From the NCBI GenBank assembly GCA_903832085.1, contig CAIKZZ010000028.1, forward strand, positions 1-47,476: a stretch of DNA of 47,476 nt, read 5' to 3'. Numbering within the stretch: the stretch's first letter is position 1; each line of letters begins with the position of its first letter. The notes beneath the pieces are model-generated. The model was not told the DNA's origin and ran no database searches. It saw nothing but the letters and a program-made list of their open reading frames with translations. The stretch comes from an uncultured Pseudomonadota bacterium. GTDB lineage: Bacteria; Pseudomonadota; Gammaproteobacteria; Steroidobacterales; Steroidobacteraceae. A program made the position numbers and the translations under genes. Positions 38,722 to 47,415 of the stretch are shown one piece after another.

Positions 38722-38893
38722 GTGGCTTTCGCTAGTATGGCGAGGCTCCTATCAGCAGCGCTTAGCCGGATTGTGCGTAGCCTGCCGAAATAGCTGCCAC
38801 ATTCGTGTACTATATGTCGTGAGATTGTAAATGTAGTAAAAAGCAATAAGCCACCTTATTCTGTAGAGAAGTATTTGTAGGCATGCGGCACAG
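38722..38893. other. Intergenic glmS / tandem hydrolase with long-spaced inverted repeat
   Basis: 172 bases. AGGTGGCTT (38720-38728, overlapping the glmS stop) is the exact reverse complement of AAGCCACCT (38848-38856), so a long hairpin with about 119 loop bases could form. TACTAT near 38808 preceded by TG might be a weak promoter for the next gene. No gene seen. Confidence 0.35.
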
Positions 38894-40666
38894 ATGACCA
38901 CTGCGTATACTCGTCATCTCAGGCCTATCTGGTTTGGGGAAGGTCTATCGCTGTTAGGGCATCTACATATCCCGCGGCGAGCAGCTATTGATATCGCAGT
39001 AGTCATTTGCGCCACTCCCTTTGGTTACGAAAATATTGCCAGTCATCGTGGGTTACGGCTCCTCGCTGACTGCTTAGTTGATGCAGGGATCGCGAGCCTT
39101 CGCTTTGATGTGCCAGGCACTGGCGACTCAGATGGAGAGCAGGCTTTAGATGCATGGCGGGCGTCAACCTGTGAGGCAGTTGCAGCTGTACGGCGCGAGA
39201 CCCATTGCACGAGCGTTGCGCTTATCGGTGTTGGACTCGGCGGGTCGCTGGCCCTTGCGAGCCTAGATGCTGGCTTAAACGTCGATAAGCTGATCCTGTG
39301 TGGCGTGCCCATTCCTGGGCGCGATTGGCTGCGCCTACAGCGAGCTACGCACCGTATCACCGCGATAGAAGCCAATCCAGCGATGGTAGTGTCGGCGCCG
39401 CATGGGGTTGAGGAGCTCTATGGCTTCCCAATGACTGCCAAGCTTGCGAACGAGCTCGCGAGCTTTGATCTAAGCCAAGTATCAACTAGTAGCTGGCCAG
39501 CTGATCGCCCTCGTCCGTCTGTGTTCCTAGTGTCACGTGATGTGAGCGACCCGACCGGTCGACTAGCTTCTGCATTTGCGTTGCGCGGCATGTCGGTAAA
39601 GATGGAACCTTGGGACGGGCTTGACGCCATGTACGTTGAGCCGCACATGTGTGTAGTTCCTGAGCGGCTTTTTCAGCGTATGCGCTCATGGCTCACCGAA
39701 AACATTGTCACCCGGGAGCCTTATGCTATAGGTGCAGATATAGCAACAACCGCATCCACTCGCATTCGGTCTGCCGGTGCGGTTGAGGAAACCGCGCGTT
39801 ACAGCACGGGTGATGAGGGTTTGCTGTTCTCAATCGAGACACGTCCTTTGGATCGCGCGCCGAGGCCAATGTGGTTAGTGCTATTAACTGGTGGCGCCGT
39901 CCGTCATATAGGTCCAAATCGCATCTGGGTGCGGATCGCGCGAGAGCTTGCTGCAGCAGGATATGCCTCTATCCGTTTGGATGGACGTAGTGTGGGGGAT
40001 AGCGATGGCAGTGGTAATGGGCTGATGCCAGCCGAGTACTACTATCAAAAGCATATACATGACGATATTGAGCGCGTTATGGAAGTTGCAGTCACCGCAG
40101 GGGCGAGTGAGTTTTTGATAACCGGCGTGTGTTCTGGTGCGACAGCGGCCTATCAAGTCGCATTAGGACGCCATGATGTGCGCGCCATTGTCATGTTAAA
40201 TCCGTTACAGCTACAGAATGATCCAGAAGATGAGCAGCGTGCAAGGGTGCAGCTGTCTCAAAAAGCCCATTTACGCTGGCATCGGTTGTTTAGTTTGGAG
40301 TTTTATCTGCAAGTCATCCGCGGCGAGACTCCCGTGTTTAAGATTCTAGGCGTGATCTATACCCGCTGGACGAGCTATCTATGCAAAAAAGCGCCGCTGA
40401 CTCTGACTGATCAAGACTACGTCTATGTTGGTTTCCAAACTCTTGCAGCAAAAGCTGTTGAGATCGATGTTTGCATCAGTGCTGAAGATCAAGTAGCCGT
40501 CTCATTCAGTGAGCGACACTTTGGAGAGGGCTTTTTGCAGTTTTCTCACGAGCATATTCGCTTTCACACCATTGCTGGTGCAGATCACACCATTCGTCCA
40601 CTGCACGCGCAGCAAGCATTCATTCATATCTTGCGTAGCGCACTGCTGCGCGTCAGTAAAGCGTAG
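38894..40666 (+). CDS. Tandem alpha/beta-hydrolase protein with altered nucleophile sites
   Basis: Protein of 590 residues made of two alpha/beta-hydrolase-like halves (about 10-270 and 305-590). The halves share equivalent strands, DVPGTGDSDG (72-81) and DGRSVGDSDG (363-372), which points to a duplication or fusion. At the nucleophile elbow the first half reads GVGLG (112-116), with Gly where Ser is expected, so it is probably inactive. The second half reads GVCSG (411-415), with Cys413 as the likely nucleophile, and possible partners are Asp532 and His565 (AGADHTIRP). No signal peptide or membrane segment is seen. G-x-C-S-G elbows occur in some hydrolases linked to exosortase or polysaccharide loci, but no such genes are here. 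Substrate unknown. Confidence 0.8.
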   Translation: MTTAYTRHLRPIWFGEGLSLLGHLHIPRRAAIDIAVVICATPFGYENIASHRGLRLLADCLVDAGIASLRFDVPGTGDSDGEQALDAWRASTCEAVAAVRRETHCTSVALIGVGLGGSLALASLDAGLNVDKLILCGVPIPGRDWLRLQRATHRITAIEANPAMVVSAPHGVEELYGFPMTAKLANELASFDLSQVSTSSWPADRPRPSVFLVSRDVSDPTGRLASAFALRGMSVKMEPWDGLDAMYVEPHMCVVPERLFQRMRSWLTENIVTREPYAIGADIATTASTRIRSAGAVEETARYSTGDEGLLFSIETRPLDRAPRPMWLVLLTGGAVRHIGPNRIWVRIARELAAAGYASIRLDGRSVGDSDGSGNGLMPAEYYYQKHIHDDIERVMEVAVTAGASEFLITGVCSGATAAYQVALGRHDVRAIVMLNPLQLQNDPEDEQRARVQLSQKAHLRWHRLFSLEFYLQVIRGETPVFKILGVIYTRWTSYLCKKAPLTLTDQDYVYVGFQTLAAKAVEIDVCISAEDQVAVSFSERHFGEGFLQFSHEHIRFHTIAGADHTIRPLHAQQAFIHILRSALLRVSKA

Positions 40667-40746
40667 AAGCGCGACTCTGGCAGTTAGGCGCACAAGCGGG
40701 TGGCACAATCTCAGGAAGCGCCAGTCATGCACTCTAGAGTTTACTT

Positions 40747-41646
40747 GTGTCTACCCAGCAGGTAAGGGCATTAAGCGCGTACGTTGCCCTAGCATTGATC
40801 TGGGGGCTATCCTTCTTGTTCATGCGCAAGGTGGTTGCTGCGTTCGGCTTAGTGGGCGCAGTTTGTTTTAGGGCGTTTATTGCCTTCGCTATATTAAGGC
40901 TGATCGCAGCCATCAAAAGGCAACCAGTTAATTTATGGCAACGTAAGCGTGCATTTTCTGTCGTGGGAGCAACGACAGTCGCTGGGCAACTCATTGGGCT
41001 TTCGTACGCTACCCAAACAATTGGTACGGCGATGACTGCCATACTTGCTGCAGGCATCCCGCTATTTGCTGCACTCATTGGCCATGTCTGGGGTATCGAA
41101 AAAATCCGTTGGGGACGTGCGGTGGGCTTATTCCTTGGGATAATCGGCATTATTTTGTTAGTGGGGTTTCCGCCCTTCACAATGCACTTAGCGTTTTTCT
41201 TAGGTTGTACCAGCGCCCTAGGTGGCGCGCTATGTTCGGCGATTGGCAGCAATTACGCGAGTGTTCGACTGAAGGATGAAAGCCCAAATGACATCACGAT
41301 GGGCGCATTCTTGAGTGGTGGTTTGTGGACACTGCCGCTATTGCTGGTGAGCCCGGTCATCGTCTCGCCGGGCCTGAAAGACTACGCAAATCTGCTCGTA
41401 CTAAGCGCATTAATGAGTGCGCTAGCCTATGTTTTATACTTTCGTTTGGTCGCAACGATAGGAGCCACGCGCGCGGTGAGTGTCGAGTTTGCGGTAACAA
41501 TCGTCGCTATCATTGTGGGGACAGCGTTTTTAGGGGAGTCCCTTACTGCCATGCAGGGGTTTGGTACCGCAATCATTATCGTTGGCTGTGCGCTGGTGCT
41601 AGAACTGCTGCCTTGGAAAAAGGATCAACCGAGCGCAGTCAGCTGA
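40747..41646 (+). CDS. EamA/DMT-superfamily membrane transporter
   Basis: Inner-membrane protein of 299 residues with about ten hydrophobic segments in two EamA repeats. It begins with a GTG codon and ALSAYVALALIWGLSFLFMR, typical of the family; the second repeat starts near residue 150 (LGCTSALGGALCSAIGSNYA). Members export amino acids or other metabolites. The substrate cannot be deduced. It is convergent with the TauE/SafE gene (30 bases between stops), with no clear terminator between. Confidence 0.9.
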   Translation: MSTQQVRALSAYVALALIWGLSFLFMRKVVAAFGLVGAVCFRAFIAFAILRLIAAIKRQPVNLWQRKRAFSVVGATTVAGQLIGLSYATQTIGTAMTAILAAGIPLFAALIGHVWGIEKIRWGRAVGLFLGIIGIILLVGFPPFTMHLAFFLGCTSALGGALCSAIGSNYASVRLKDESPNDITMGAFLSGGLWTLPLLLVSPVIVSPGLKDYANLLVLSALMSALAYVLYFRLVATIGATRAVSVEFAVTIVAIIVGTAFLGESLTAMQGFGTAIIIVGCALVLELLPWKKDQPSAVS

Positions 41647-41675
41647 CTATGCCAACAGGCTGTAGATGTCGCAAT

Positions 41676-42452
41676 TTAGATAACGGAGCCGAGCATCTTC
41701 GCCCCGACTATAAGCAAAATCGCTGCGAGTAGTCGGCGGACCCAATGCGCGGCTAAGCGCGTTGAGAGTACAGCACCAATGATGACGGTGGGTATTGAGC
41801 CTATCAGTAAGGTGCCGAGCAGCCGAAAATCGACATTGCCCATTAACAGATGTCCCATGCCGGCGATGAGTGCTAACGGCACAGCGTGTACAACGTCCGT
41901 GGCGACAAGCCGTGCAGGGCTAAGTCGTTGTGGATAAAGCGCGCTCAGCATCACCGCACCCACAGCTCCAGCACCTACTGACGTTAGTGTCACAATGACA
42001 CCTAAGATCACACCAATAAAAATAGTCAGGTTGCTTTTTACAGGTTCTAGGAGGCGCGTGTCATCGCTCGCTACCACCATGCGCTTTGCTTTAAGCAGCA
42101 TAGCAACGGCGGAGAGCAATACTGCCACTGCTACCGCTGCGGTGATCATTGAGCTCACGTGTGGCGACTTACCAAAGTAAGAAACGATGCCTAGCGTCAA
42201 TAAGGAAGCGCTTAAGCTGCCTAACCAGAGCCGTTTTAGGATTTCCCAATCGATCGTGCCCTGCGTGTGGTAGAACCGACTGGCAACTAATTTGGTGCCC
42301 GCCGCAAACCATAGATCGGTGCCGACAGCACCCATCGGATGCACGCCAAAGACAAGTACGAGTAGCGGGGTCATTAATGAGCCACCACCAACGCCAGTCA
42401 GGCCGACCAAAAGACCAACTAGTGCACCAGATAGTAGTTCAGGGACGTTCAT
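41676..42452 (-). CDS. TauE/SafE (TSUP) family permease
   Basis: Inner-membrane protein of 258 residues with about eight hydrophobic segments in two repeats. The first repeat has GALVGLLVGLTGVGGGSLMTPLLVLVFG and the second FIGVILGVIVTLTSVGAGAVGAVM, both with the glycine-rich helix pattern of the family. TSUP proteins move sulfite, sulfoacetate or other organosulfur anions. If the DmdA-like enzyme processes DMSP, organosulfur transport would fit, but the two genes are about 39 kb apart. The start codon is 69 bases from the first in-frame ATG of the divergent M20 gene. Confidence 0.9.
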   Translation of the reverse strand: MNVPELLSGALVGLLVGLTGVGGGSLMTPLLVLVFGVHPMGAVGTDLWFAAGTKLVASRFYHTQGTIDWEILKRLWLGSLSASLLTLGIVSYFGKSPHVSSMITAAVAVAVLLSAVAMLLKAKRMVVASDDTRLLEPVKSNLTIFIGVILGVIVTLTSVGAGAVGAVMLSALYPQRLSPARLVATDVVHAVPLALIAGMGHLLMGNVDFRLLGTLLIGSIPTVIIGAVLSTRLAAHWVRRLLAAILLIVGAKMLGSVI

Positions 42453-42647
42453 GGCACGCAGCAGGGTAATTATTATGAGGCACTAGAGACAAATTATACC
42501 TCACGGCCGATAATTTGTAGCGTGTACTCCCGAGCCTTAGGCGCTTGGTGTTTATTGGGAATGAGCGCATATTTATCATTTTTCCCATCGACAGAGTCCG
42601 TGGCACATGCCACTGTTGGCCTTAAGACATCACTAATAGGACTTTTT

Positions 42648-44084
42648 ATGCGCCTGCGAATTTCTTCGGTTTTGTTTGTGGCCGTCTTCCTCAGTGCCCT
42701 AGACGTTTCTGCCGCTGGGAAGGAGAGCTCAATTCTGCCGTCATCGGCGGATCAGGCACTTGCGCGGCAGATCTTCCAGGAACTGATAAATATCAACACC
42801 ACGCATGCTAACGGCTCTACCGCTGCCGCTCAGTTGATTGCAAAGCGATTACTGGGTGCTGGATTTTTGCCTGCTGACGTGACCGTCATTGCCCCTGCTG
42901 ACAAACCGACCAAAGCCAACGTGGTGGTGCGCTATCGCGCGAAGCCCTCAAAGAGCCTCGCCTTATCACCGGTCTTGGTCCTAGGTCATCTTGATGTTGT
43001 CGAAGCCAAGGCTGAGGACTGGTCATTTGATCCCTTTGCATTTCGAGAGGAAGACGGATGGCTGTATGGTCGCGGCACGATCGATATGAAAGACGGCGAT
43101 GCCGCAGCCCTCGCAAGCTTGCTGCGTTTGAAGCGCGAGGGCTTTACGCCCGACCGTGATCTCATTGTGGCATTCACAGCCGATGAGGAAGCGGGCGGGG
43201 ACGCGAATGGACCGGCATTTTTACTAAAAGAACATCGCGAACTGATCGATGCGGGTTTGGTACTCAATTTAGACGGCGGCGGCGGTGCGCTGAAGCACGG
43301 TGAGCGTCTGTACTTCGAGATCGGCACCAGCGAAAAGACATATCTGACCTATACGATCGAGGCGACCAGTCCCGGCGGTCATGGTTCTTTACCAGGGCCT
43401 GATAATGCGATTTATCGGATTACCCGTGCGCTCGACCGCTTGTCAACCTATCGGTTTCCGGTGATGCTAACGGCGACGACGCGTGCGGCCTTTGCTGCTA
43501 GCGCCGTATTTGAGTCTCCGGCGCTTGCGACCGACTTACGCGCTGTAGCCGCTGAAAATACCGATCTCGCTGCGGCCGAACGATTGAGCGATATCGTCAG
43601 ATTAAATGCGGAACTGCGTACGACTTGCGTTGCGACACTGATCAGTGGTGGGCATGCTGAGAATGCATTGCCACAACGCGCTAAGGCGACGATTCAATGC
43701 CGCATGATGCCAAACGATACGACCGAGCATGTGACGGCGCAGCTGACAAAGGTACTTGATGACCCAAAAATATCACTGAGCTTAGATGCCCCACCCATCG
43801 TAAGCCCTGAATCCGTTATCACGCCGCGCCTCATGGCAAGACTCGCCTCGGTGGTGCACTCGATGTGGCCATCAGTCCCGCTAGTACCTGCCATGGCAAC
43901 AGGGTTCAGTGATGATAGACAGACCCGTAATGCGGGCATCCCAAGCTATGATGTTTCTGGGATTTGGTCCGAAGTGGACGAGAATCGCGCCCATGGGCGC
44001 GATGAGCGTGTGAATGCTCGCTCATTTGATGAAAGCGTTGAATACACCTATCGGCTCTTTAAGTTGATGAGTCAGCATGAATAA
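42648..44084 (+). CDS. Exported M20-family metallopeptidase
   Basis: About 478 residues from ATG 42648, which starts a clear signal peptide (MRLRISSVLFVAVFLSALDV, cleavage near SAAGK); the frame is open further upstream to 42522 but without a better start. Zinc-site motifs are VLGHLDVVEAK, GRGTIDMKDG and FTADEEAGG, then LVLNLDGGGG. The dimerisation domain contains TSPGGHGSLPGPDNAIYRI. It is predicted to be a periplasmic dipeptidase, carboxypeptidase or amidohydrolase. It overlaps the next M20 gene by 8 bases. Specificity unknown. Confidence 0.9.
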   Translation: MRLRISSVLFVAVFLSALDVSAAGKESSILPSSADQALARQIFQELININTTHANGSTAAAQLIAKRLLGAGFLPADVTVIAPADKPTKANVVVRYRAKPSKSLALSPVLVLGHLDVVEAKAEDWSFDPFAFREEDGWLYGRGTIDMKDGDAAALASLLRLKREGFTPDRDLIVAFTADEEAGGDANGPAFLLKEHRELIDAGLVLNLDGGGGALKHGERLYFEIGTSEKTYLTYTIEATSPGGHGSLPGPDNAIYRITRALDRLSTYRFPVMLTATTRAAFAASAVFESPALATDLRAVAAENTDLAAAERLSDIVRLNAELRTTCVATLISGGHAENALPQRAKATIQCRMMPNDTTEHVTAQLTKVLDDPKISLSLDAPPIVSPESVITPRLMARLASVVHSMWPSVPLVPAMATGFSDDRQTRNAGIPSYDVSGIWSEVDENRAHGRDERVNARSFDESVEYTYRLFKLMSQHE

Positions 44085-45441
44085 GAACGTTTCAGCCAAG
44101 GAAGGTTATAAACGCGCCACAGAATTCTTGGGCGCCGTGTTCTTAGGTGCAGTGGCCTTAGCCTGTCTGATGTATCTGCCAGACGCTCGCGCAGATGAAG
44201 GACTTAGCCAGCAGATTGATGCATCGGTGAGCGCAATAACCGCGCGGTTGATTGAGACCCGGCGGCACATTCATCAACACCCAGAACTCGGTAACCGTGA
44301 GATCGAAACTGCTGCCTATGTTGCGACGCGATTAAAATCATTGGGGTATGAGGTACACACAGGAATTGCTGTGACTGGCGTGGTAGGTGTGATGCGCTTT
44401 GCGCGCGCTGGCCGTGCGGTTGCGTTGCGCTCGGAGCTTGATGCGCTGCCTGTAGCCGAGCAAGTGAATGTACCGTTTAAGTCAACGGTACGTACCTTGT
44501 ATGACGGCTCTGATGTTGGGGTTATGCATGCGTGTGGTCACGATGCTCACATGGCAATTCTACTTGGCGTTGCTGAAGTGCTCGCTGGATTGAGAGACTC
44601 TTTATCTGGCAGTGTGGAGTTGATATTCCAGCCAAGTGAAGAGGGAGCTCCTACTGGTGAGACCGGTGGAGCTGCACGTATGATCAAAGAAGGTGTGCTG
44701 GATATTGAGCCTAAGCCAAATGCCATATTTGGATTGCACGTGTTTTCCCAATTTGATGTGGGCACTGTGGCTACACGCGCTCGTGGGCTGATGGCAGGTT
44801 CGGATGATTTTAAAATCATCGTCAAAGGTCGTCAGACTCATGGGGCACAGCCGTGGAATGGCGTCGATCCGATTGTGATTGCCTCTCAAATTATTCTGGG
44901 CTTGCAGACCATTCCAAGCAGACAGCTCGACATCACGCGGGCACCCGTGGTTATTACTGTTGGGAAGATTTCGGGCGGTGTGAAATCCAATATTATTCCG
45001 GATAGTGTGGAGCTTATTGGGACCGTGCGAGCACTGGAGTCAGATATGTTGACGGACGCACTTGTGCGTGTAGAGCGTACGGCTAAAGATATCGCCGCGT
45101 CGGCTGGGGGTAGCGTAGATTTTTCGGTAGATCCGAACCTGCACTATAAAGTAACCTTCAACGATCCGGCGCTTACTCAGCAGATGCAGCCGACGTTACA
45201 GCGAGTGGCAGGGCTCGGCCATGTGCTCGACGCCATTCCCGTGACGGGGGGTGAGGATTTTGCTGAGTATCAGCAGCGCATCCCAGGGCTGTTTGTATTT
45301 ATTGGTGGACGTACGTCTGGGGCACAGGCAGCGGATTTTCCGCCTAATCATTCGCCACGCTTTCAGATCGACGAGGCGGCGTTAGGGTTTGGGGTTCGTA
45401 CGCTGACGAATCTGTCGGTTGACTACTTAATGGCTCGTTGA
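44077..45441 (+). CDS. Exported M20D-family amidohydrolase (hippurate/IAA-amino-acid hydrolase-like)
   Basis: Protein of 454 residues with an N-terminal hydrophobic signal segment (FLGAVFLGAVALACLMYL, cleavage near ARADEG). Metal-site and family motifs are RRHIHQHPELGNREIETA, SELDALPVAEQ, VMHACGHDAHMAILLG and FQPSEEGAP, then GGEDFAEYQ. The usual Arg-Ala-Asp before DALP is Arg-Ser-Glu here. It probably cleaves N-acyl amino acids or amides in the periplasm. Start overlap of 8 bases with the preceding M20 gene and one-base overlap (TGATG) with the next gene indicate one translation-coupled operon. Confidence 0.92.
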   Translation: MNKNVSAKEGYKRATEFLGAVFLGAVALACLMYLPDARADEGLSQQIDASVSAITARLIETRRHIHQHPELGNREIETAAYVATRLKSLGYEVHTGIAVTGVVGVMRFARAGRAVALRSELDALPVAEQVNVPFKSTVRTLYDGSDVGVMHACGHDAHMAILLGVAEVLAGLRDSLSGSVELIFQPSEEGAPTGETGGAARMIKEGVLDIEPKPNAIFGLHVFSQFDVGTVATRARGLMAGSDDFKIIVKGRQTHGAQPWNGVDPIVIASQIILGLQTIPSRQLDITRAPVVITVGKISGGVKSNIIPDSVELIGTVRALESDMLTDALVRVERTAKDIAASAGGSVDFSVDPNLHYKVTFNDPALTQQMQPTLQRVAGLGHVLDAIPVTGGEDFAEYQQRIPGLFVFIGGRTSGAQAADFPPNHSPRFQIDEAALGFGVRTLTNLSVDYLMAR

Positions 45442-46067
45442 TGGCGCGTATAAAAAAAACGACGAAGGCGGCGGAGCAAGTGACAGCATTTGATGCCGCA
45501 TTCTTTGAGCGCTATTACGGTAACACTAAGACACGGGTAGCGGATCACAATGATGCAGAACGTCTGGCCGCACTGATAGCTGGGGTTGTGGGCTATATAG
45601 GCTTGAATGTTCGGCGCATTTTAGATGCGGGCTGTGGCATTGGGTTGCTGCGAGAACCATTGTTGCGCTTATTTCCACAGGCGACCTATGACGGTCTTGA
45701 GGTGAGCGCTTACCTATGCGCGCGTTATGGATGGATACAAGGGTCGGTTAGCGACTACTCTTGTGGGCTGCCTTATGATCTTGTGATTTGCCACGATGTG
45801 CTGCAGTACCTTCCGGATCGTGCTGCTGCGAAAGCGCTGGCTAATTTGGCGACCTTCAGTCGAGGGGCTTTGTACCTAAGCGTACTCACGGCGCGCGATT
45901 GGCGGCAGGCGGCCGATCAGGCGCGTACCGACCGGCAGGTCGCTTTGCGTCGCGCCGAATGGTACCAGCGGCGGTTGCAACGGCGTTTTTTGCATGTCGG
46001 CATGGGGGTACACGTCGTAAAACCCTTAAAGCCCATACTCTGGGAGTTGGAAACGCCTTGGAGGTAA
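45441..46067 (+). CDS. Class I SAM-dependent methyltransferase
   Basis: Cytoplasmic enzyme of 208 residues. Motif I is ILDAGCGIGLLREPLL (about 55-70), acidic motif II is GLEVSAYLCARYG, then YDLVICHDVLQYLPDRAAAKAL. The N-terminal part AAFFERYYGNTKTRVADHND is of a kind seen in small gammaproteobacterial methyltransferases. The substrate is unknown. It overlaps the M20D gene stop by one base, so co-expression is likely, though the upstream enzymes are exported and this one is not. Confidence 0.88.
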   Translation: MARIKKTTKAAEQVTAFDAAFFERYYGNTKTRVADHNDAERLAALIAGVVGYIGLNVRRILDAGCGIGLLREPLLRLFPQATYDGLEVSAYLCARYGWIQGSVSDYSCGLPYDLVICHDVLQYLPDRAAAKALANLATFSRGALYLSVLTARDWRQAADQARTDRQVALRRAEWYQRRLQRRFLHVGMGVHVVKPLKPILWELETPWR

Positions 46068-46198
46068 CGGGATTCGGCTGCTTTGAGTGGTGTTGCCACT
46101 CTGATCTCCCGCGGTAGGCTTTCAGCAGGTACAATCTGATGAACGCAAGCGCCGAGTGGCCATGCGTAGCACTTATCAAATACCACGGGGAGACGAGC

Positions 46199-46639
46199 AT
46201 GCAAGTGTCTTGGAACATCGGTCGGGGTCGCTATCTGCGTCTCGTGTGCGTAACTACCGGCGCTATTGCGCTTGGTACGCTGGCAGCCTGCGGTGCAGGC
46301 GAAGATGGCGGCTCGCTCATTCGCTCGACCATCAAGGTTCATTCGATTACTCACGATGGTCAATGTGAGGACGTCAATATTAAGGTTTCACCAGTGGAAA
46401 TCCTGCCGCATGCGCCGGCACTCTCCAATGGCAAAGAGTTCGTCACACCGGTAAAGCTGATTAAGGGTGAGGATAGTATTTCCTGCACTGGAGAAGCGCA
46501 GACAATCCCAATGTCCCCTGGTAAGTGGAAGTTGACCGCCAACTTGCCCTCAGCGATCTCCACCTGCGATCGTGAGGTCAGCGCAACGGCTGGTTTCACA
46601 GCCGCCTTTAAAGACGGTGAGGACAGCTGCGGTAGCTAA
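46199..46639 (+). CDS. Small cysteine-containing lipoprotein, function unknown
   Basis: About 146 residues from ATG 46199, with GGGGAG before it. A signal sequence ends in lipobox LAAC (just before GAGEDGG), so it is probably lipid-anchored in the periplasm. The mature part has four further cysteines (in GQCEDVN, SISCTGE, STCDREV and DSCGS), which could form two disulfides, and looks like a small beta-rich domain. A longer frame from 46139 would add an implausible head before the signal. A strong terminator follows. I do not recognise a family. Confidence 0.78.
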   Translation: MQVSWNIGRGRYLRLVCVTTGAIALGTLAACGAGEDGGSLIRSTIKVHSITHDGQCEDVNIKVSPVEILPHAPALSNGKEFVTPVKLIKGEDSISCTGEAQTIPMSPGKWKLTANLPSAISTCDREVSATAGFTAAFKDGEDSCGS

Positions 46640-46662
46640 GCGACGCTAATCGACGCTGACCA

Positions 46663-46698
46663 AGCCCCTTCCGTCTAACGACGGGAGGGGCTTTTTTT
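46663..46698 (+). terminator. Strong intrinsic terminator
   Basis: Stem AGCCCCTTCCGTC (46663-46675) with GACGGGAGGGGCT (46680-46692, one G-T pair), loop TAAC, then a run of seven T. It lies 24 bases after the lipoprotein stop. Confidence 0.92.
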
Positions 46699-46815
46699 AT
46701 CATCGCTGGATCGGGCTACGCACTGGCACTTAAAATGCTGCGATGCACAAATCACGACTCTTGCCAATCGTGGAGCGGCTCAATAATAGACCGACCAGTC
46801 GTGCTAAAATAAACC

Positions 46816-47415
46816 ATGCGAAAAGGAGAACTGACAGAAGCCCGTATTCTGCATGTTGCAGCTGCAATGGCTTGTGAGCATGGATTAGCGAATCTACATC
46901 TACAGCCTTTGGCAACTCGAGTGGGGATGACCAAGAGCGGCCTGTATGCTCATTTCGGCTCCAAAGAGGCGCTGCAAATGGCAACCGTGGCAGCCCTCGC
47001 TCAGCGATTTCTGCTGACGGTTGTCGCCCCTAGTAAGCAAGATGCTGCCGGATGTGCGCGGCTGATGGGGATCATGATGCGTTGGCTCGAATGGCCAATG
47101 AACGCGGGCCTTAAGGGCAGTTGTCCGTTATTGGCAGCAGCGCTGGCGCCTTTAGGATCGGAGCAGGCAGGCGCTCTGCCCGCTCACGTGCGCGAGCGGC
47201 TCAGCCGCTTGTTTAAGGAGTTTCGCTCGGTGCTGTTGACGATGGCGTCGTCGGCTGTACGTCTTGGTGAGTTGCAAGACCTAGAACCAAATGTGTGTGT
47301 ACATACCCTCATAGCACTGCGTTTTGGGCACCAGCTGACGGGTAGTTTCTTGCAAGACCCTGTGGCCGAAGCGCTGACCAGTGCGGCGTGCCGGCATGTT
47401 TTGGGGATGCGCTGA
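46816..47415 (+). CDS. TetR-family transcriptional regulator
   Basis: Repressor-type regulator of 199 residues. The N-terminal helix-turn-helix spans about residues 5-52 (ARILHVAAAMACEHGLANLH, then VGMTKSGLYAHFGSKEALQM), followed by a helical ligand domain with a TetR_C-like end (GHQLTGSFLQDP). AAAAGGAG precedes the ATG. Its target is not visible; the next gene lies outside the window. About 60 bases after its stop hold nothing recognisable. Confidence 0.92.
   Translation: MRKGELTEARILHVAAAMACEHGLANLHLQPLATRVGMTKSGLYAHFGSKEALQMATVAALAQRFLLTVVAPSKQDAAGCARLMGIMMRWLEWPMNAGLKGSCPLLAAALAPLGSEQAGALPAHVRERLSRLFKEFRSVLLTMASSAVRLGELQDLEPNVCVHTLIALRFGHQLTGSFLQDPVAEALTSAACRHVLGMR

Noticed and set aside
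41929-41937. TGTGGATAA, a perfect DnaA-box match
   Set aside because: Single copy inside the TauE/SafE gene, with no cluster of boxes or AT-rich unwinding region nearby, so not evidence of an origin.
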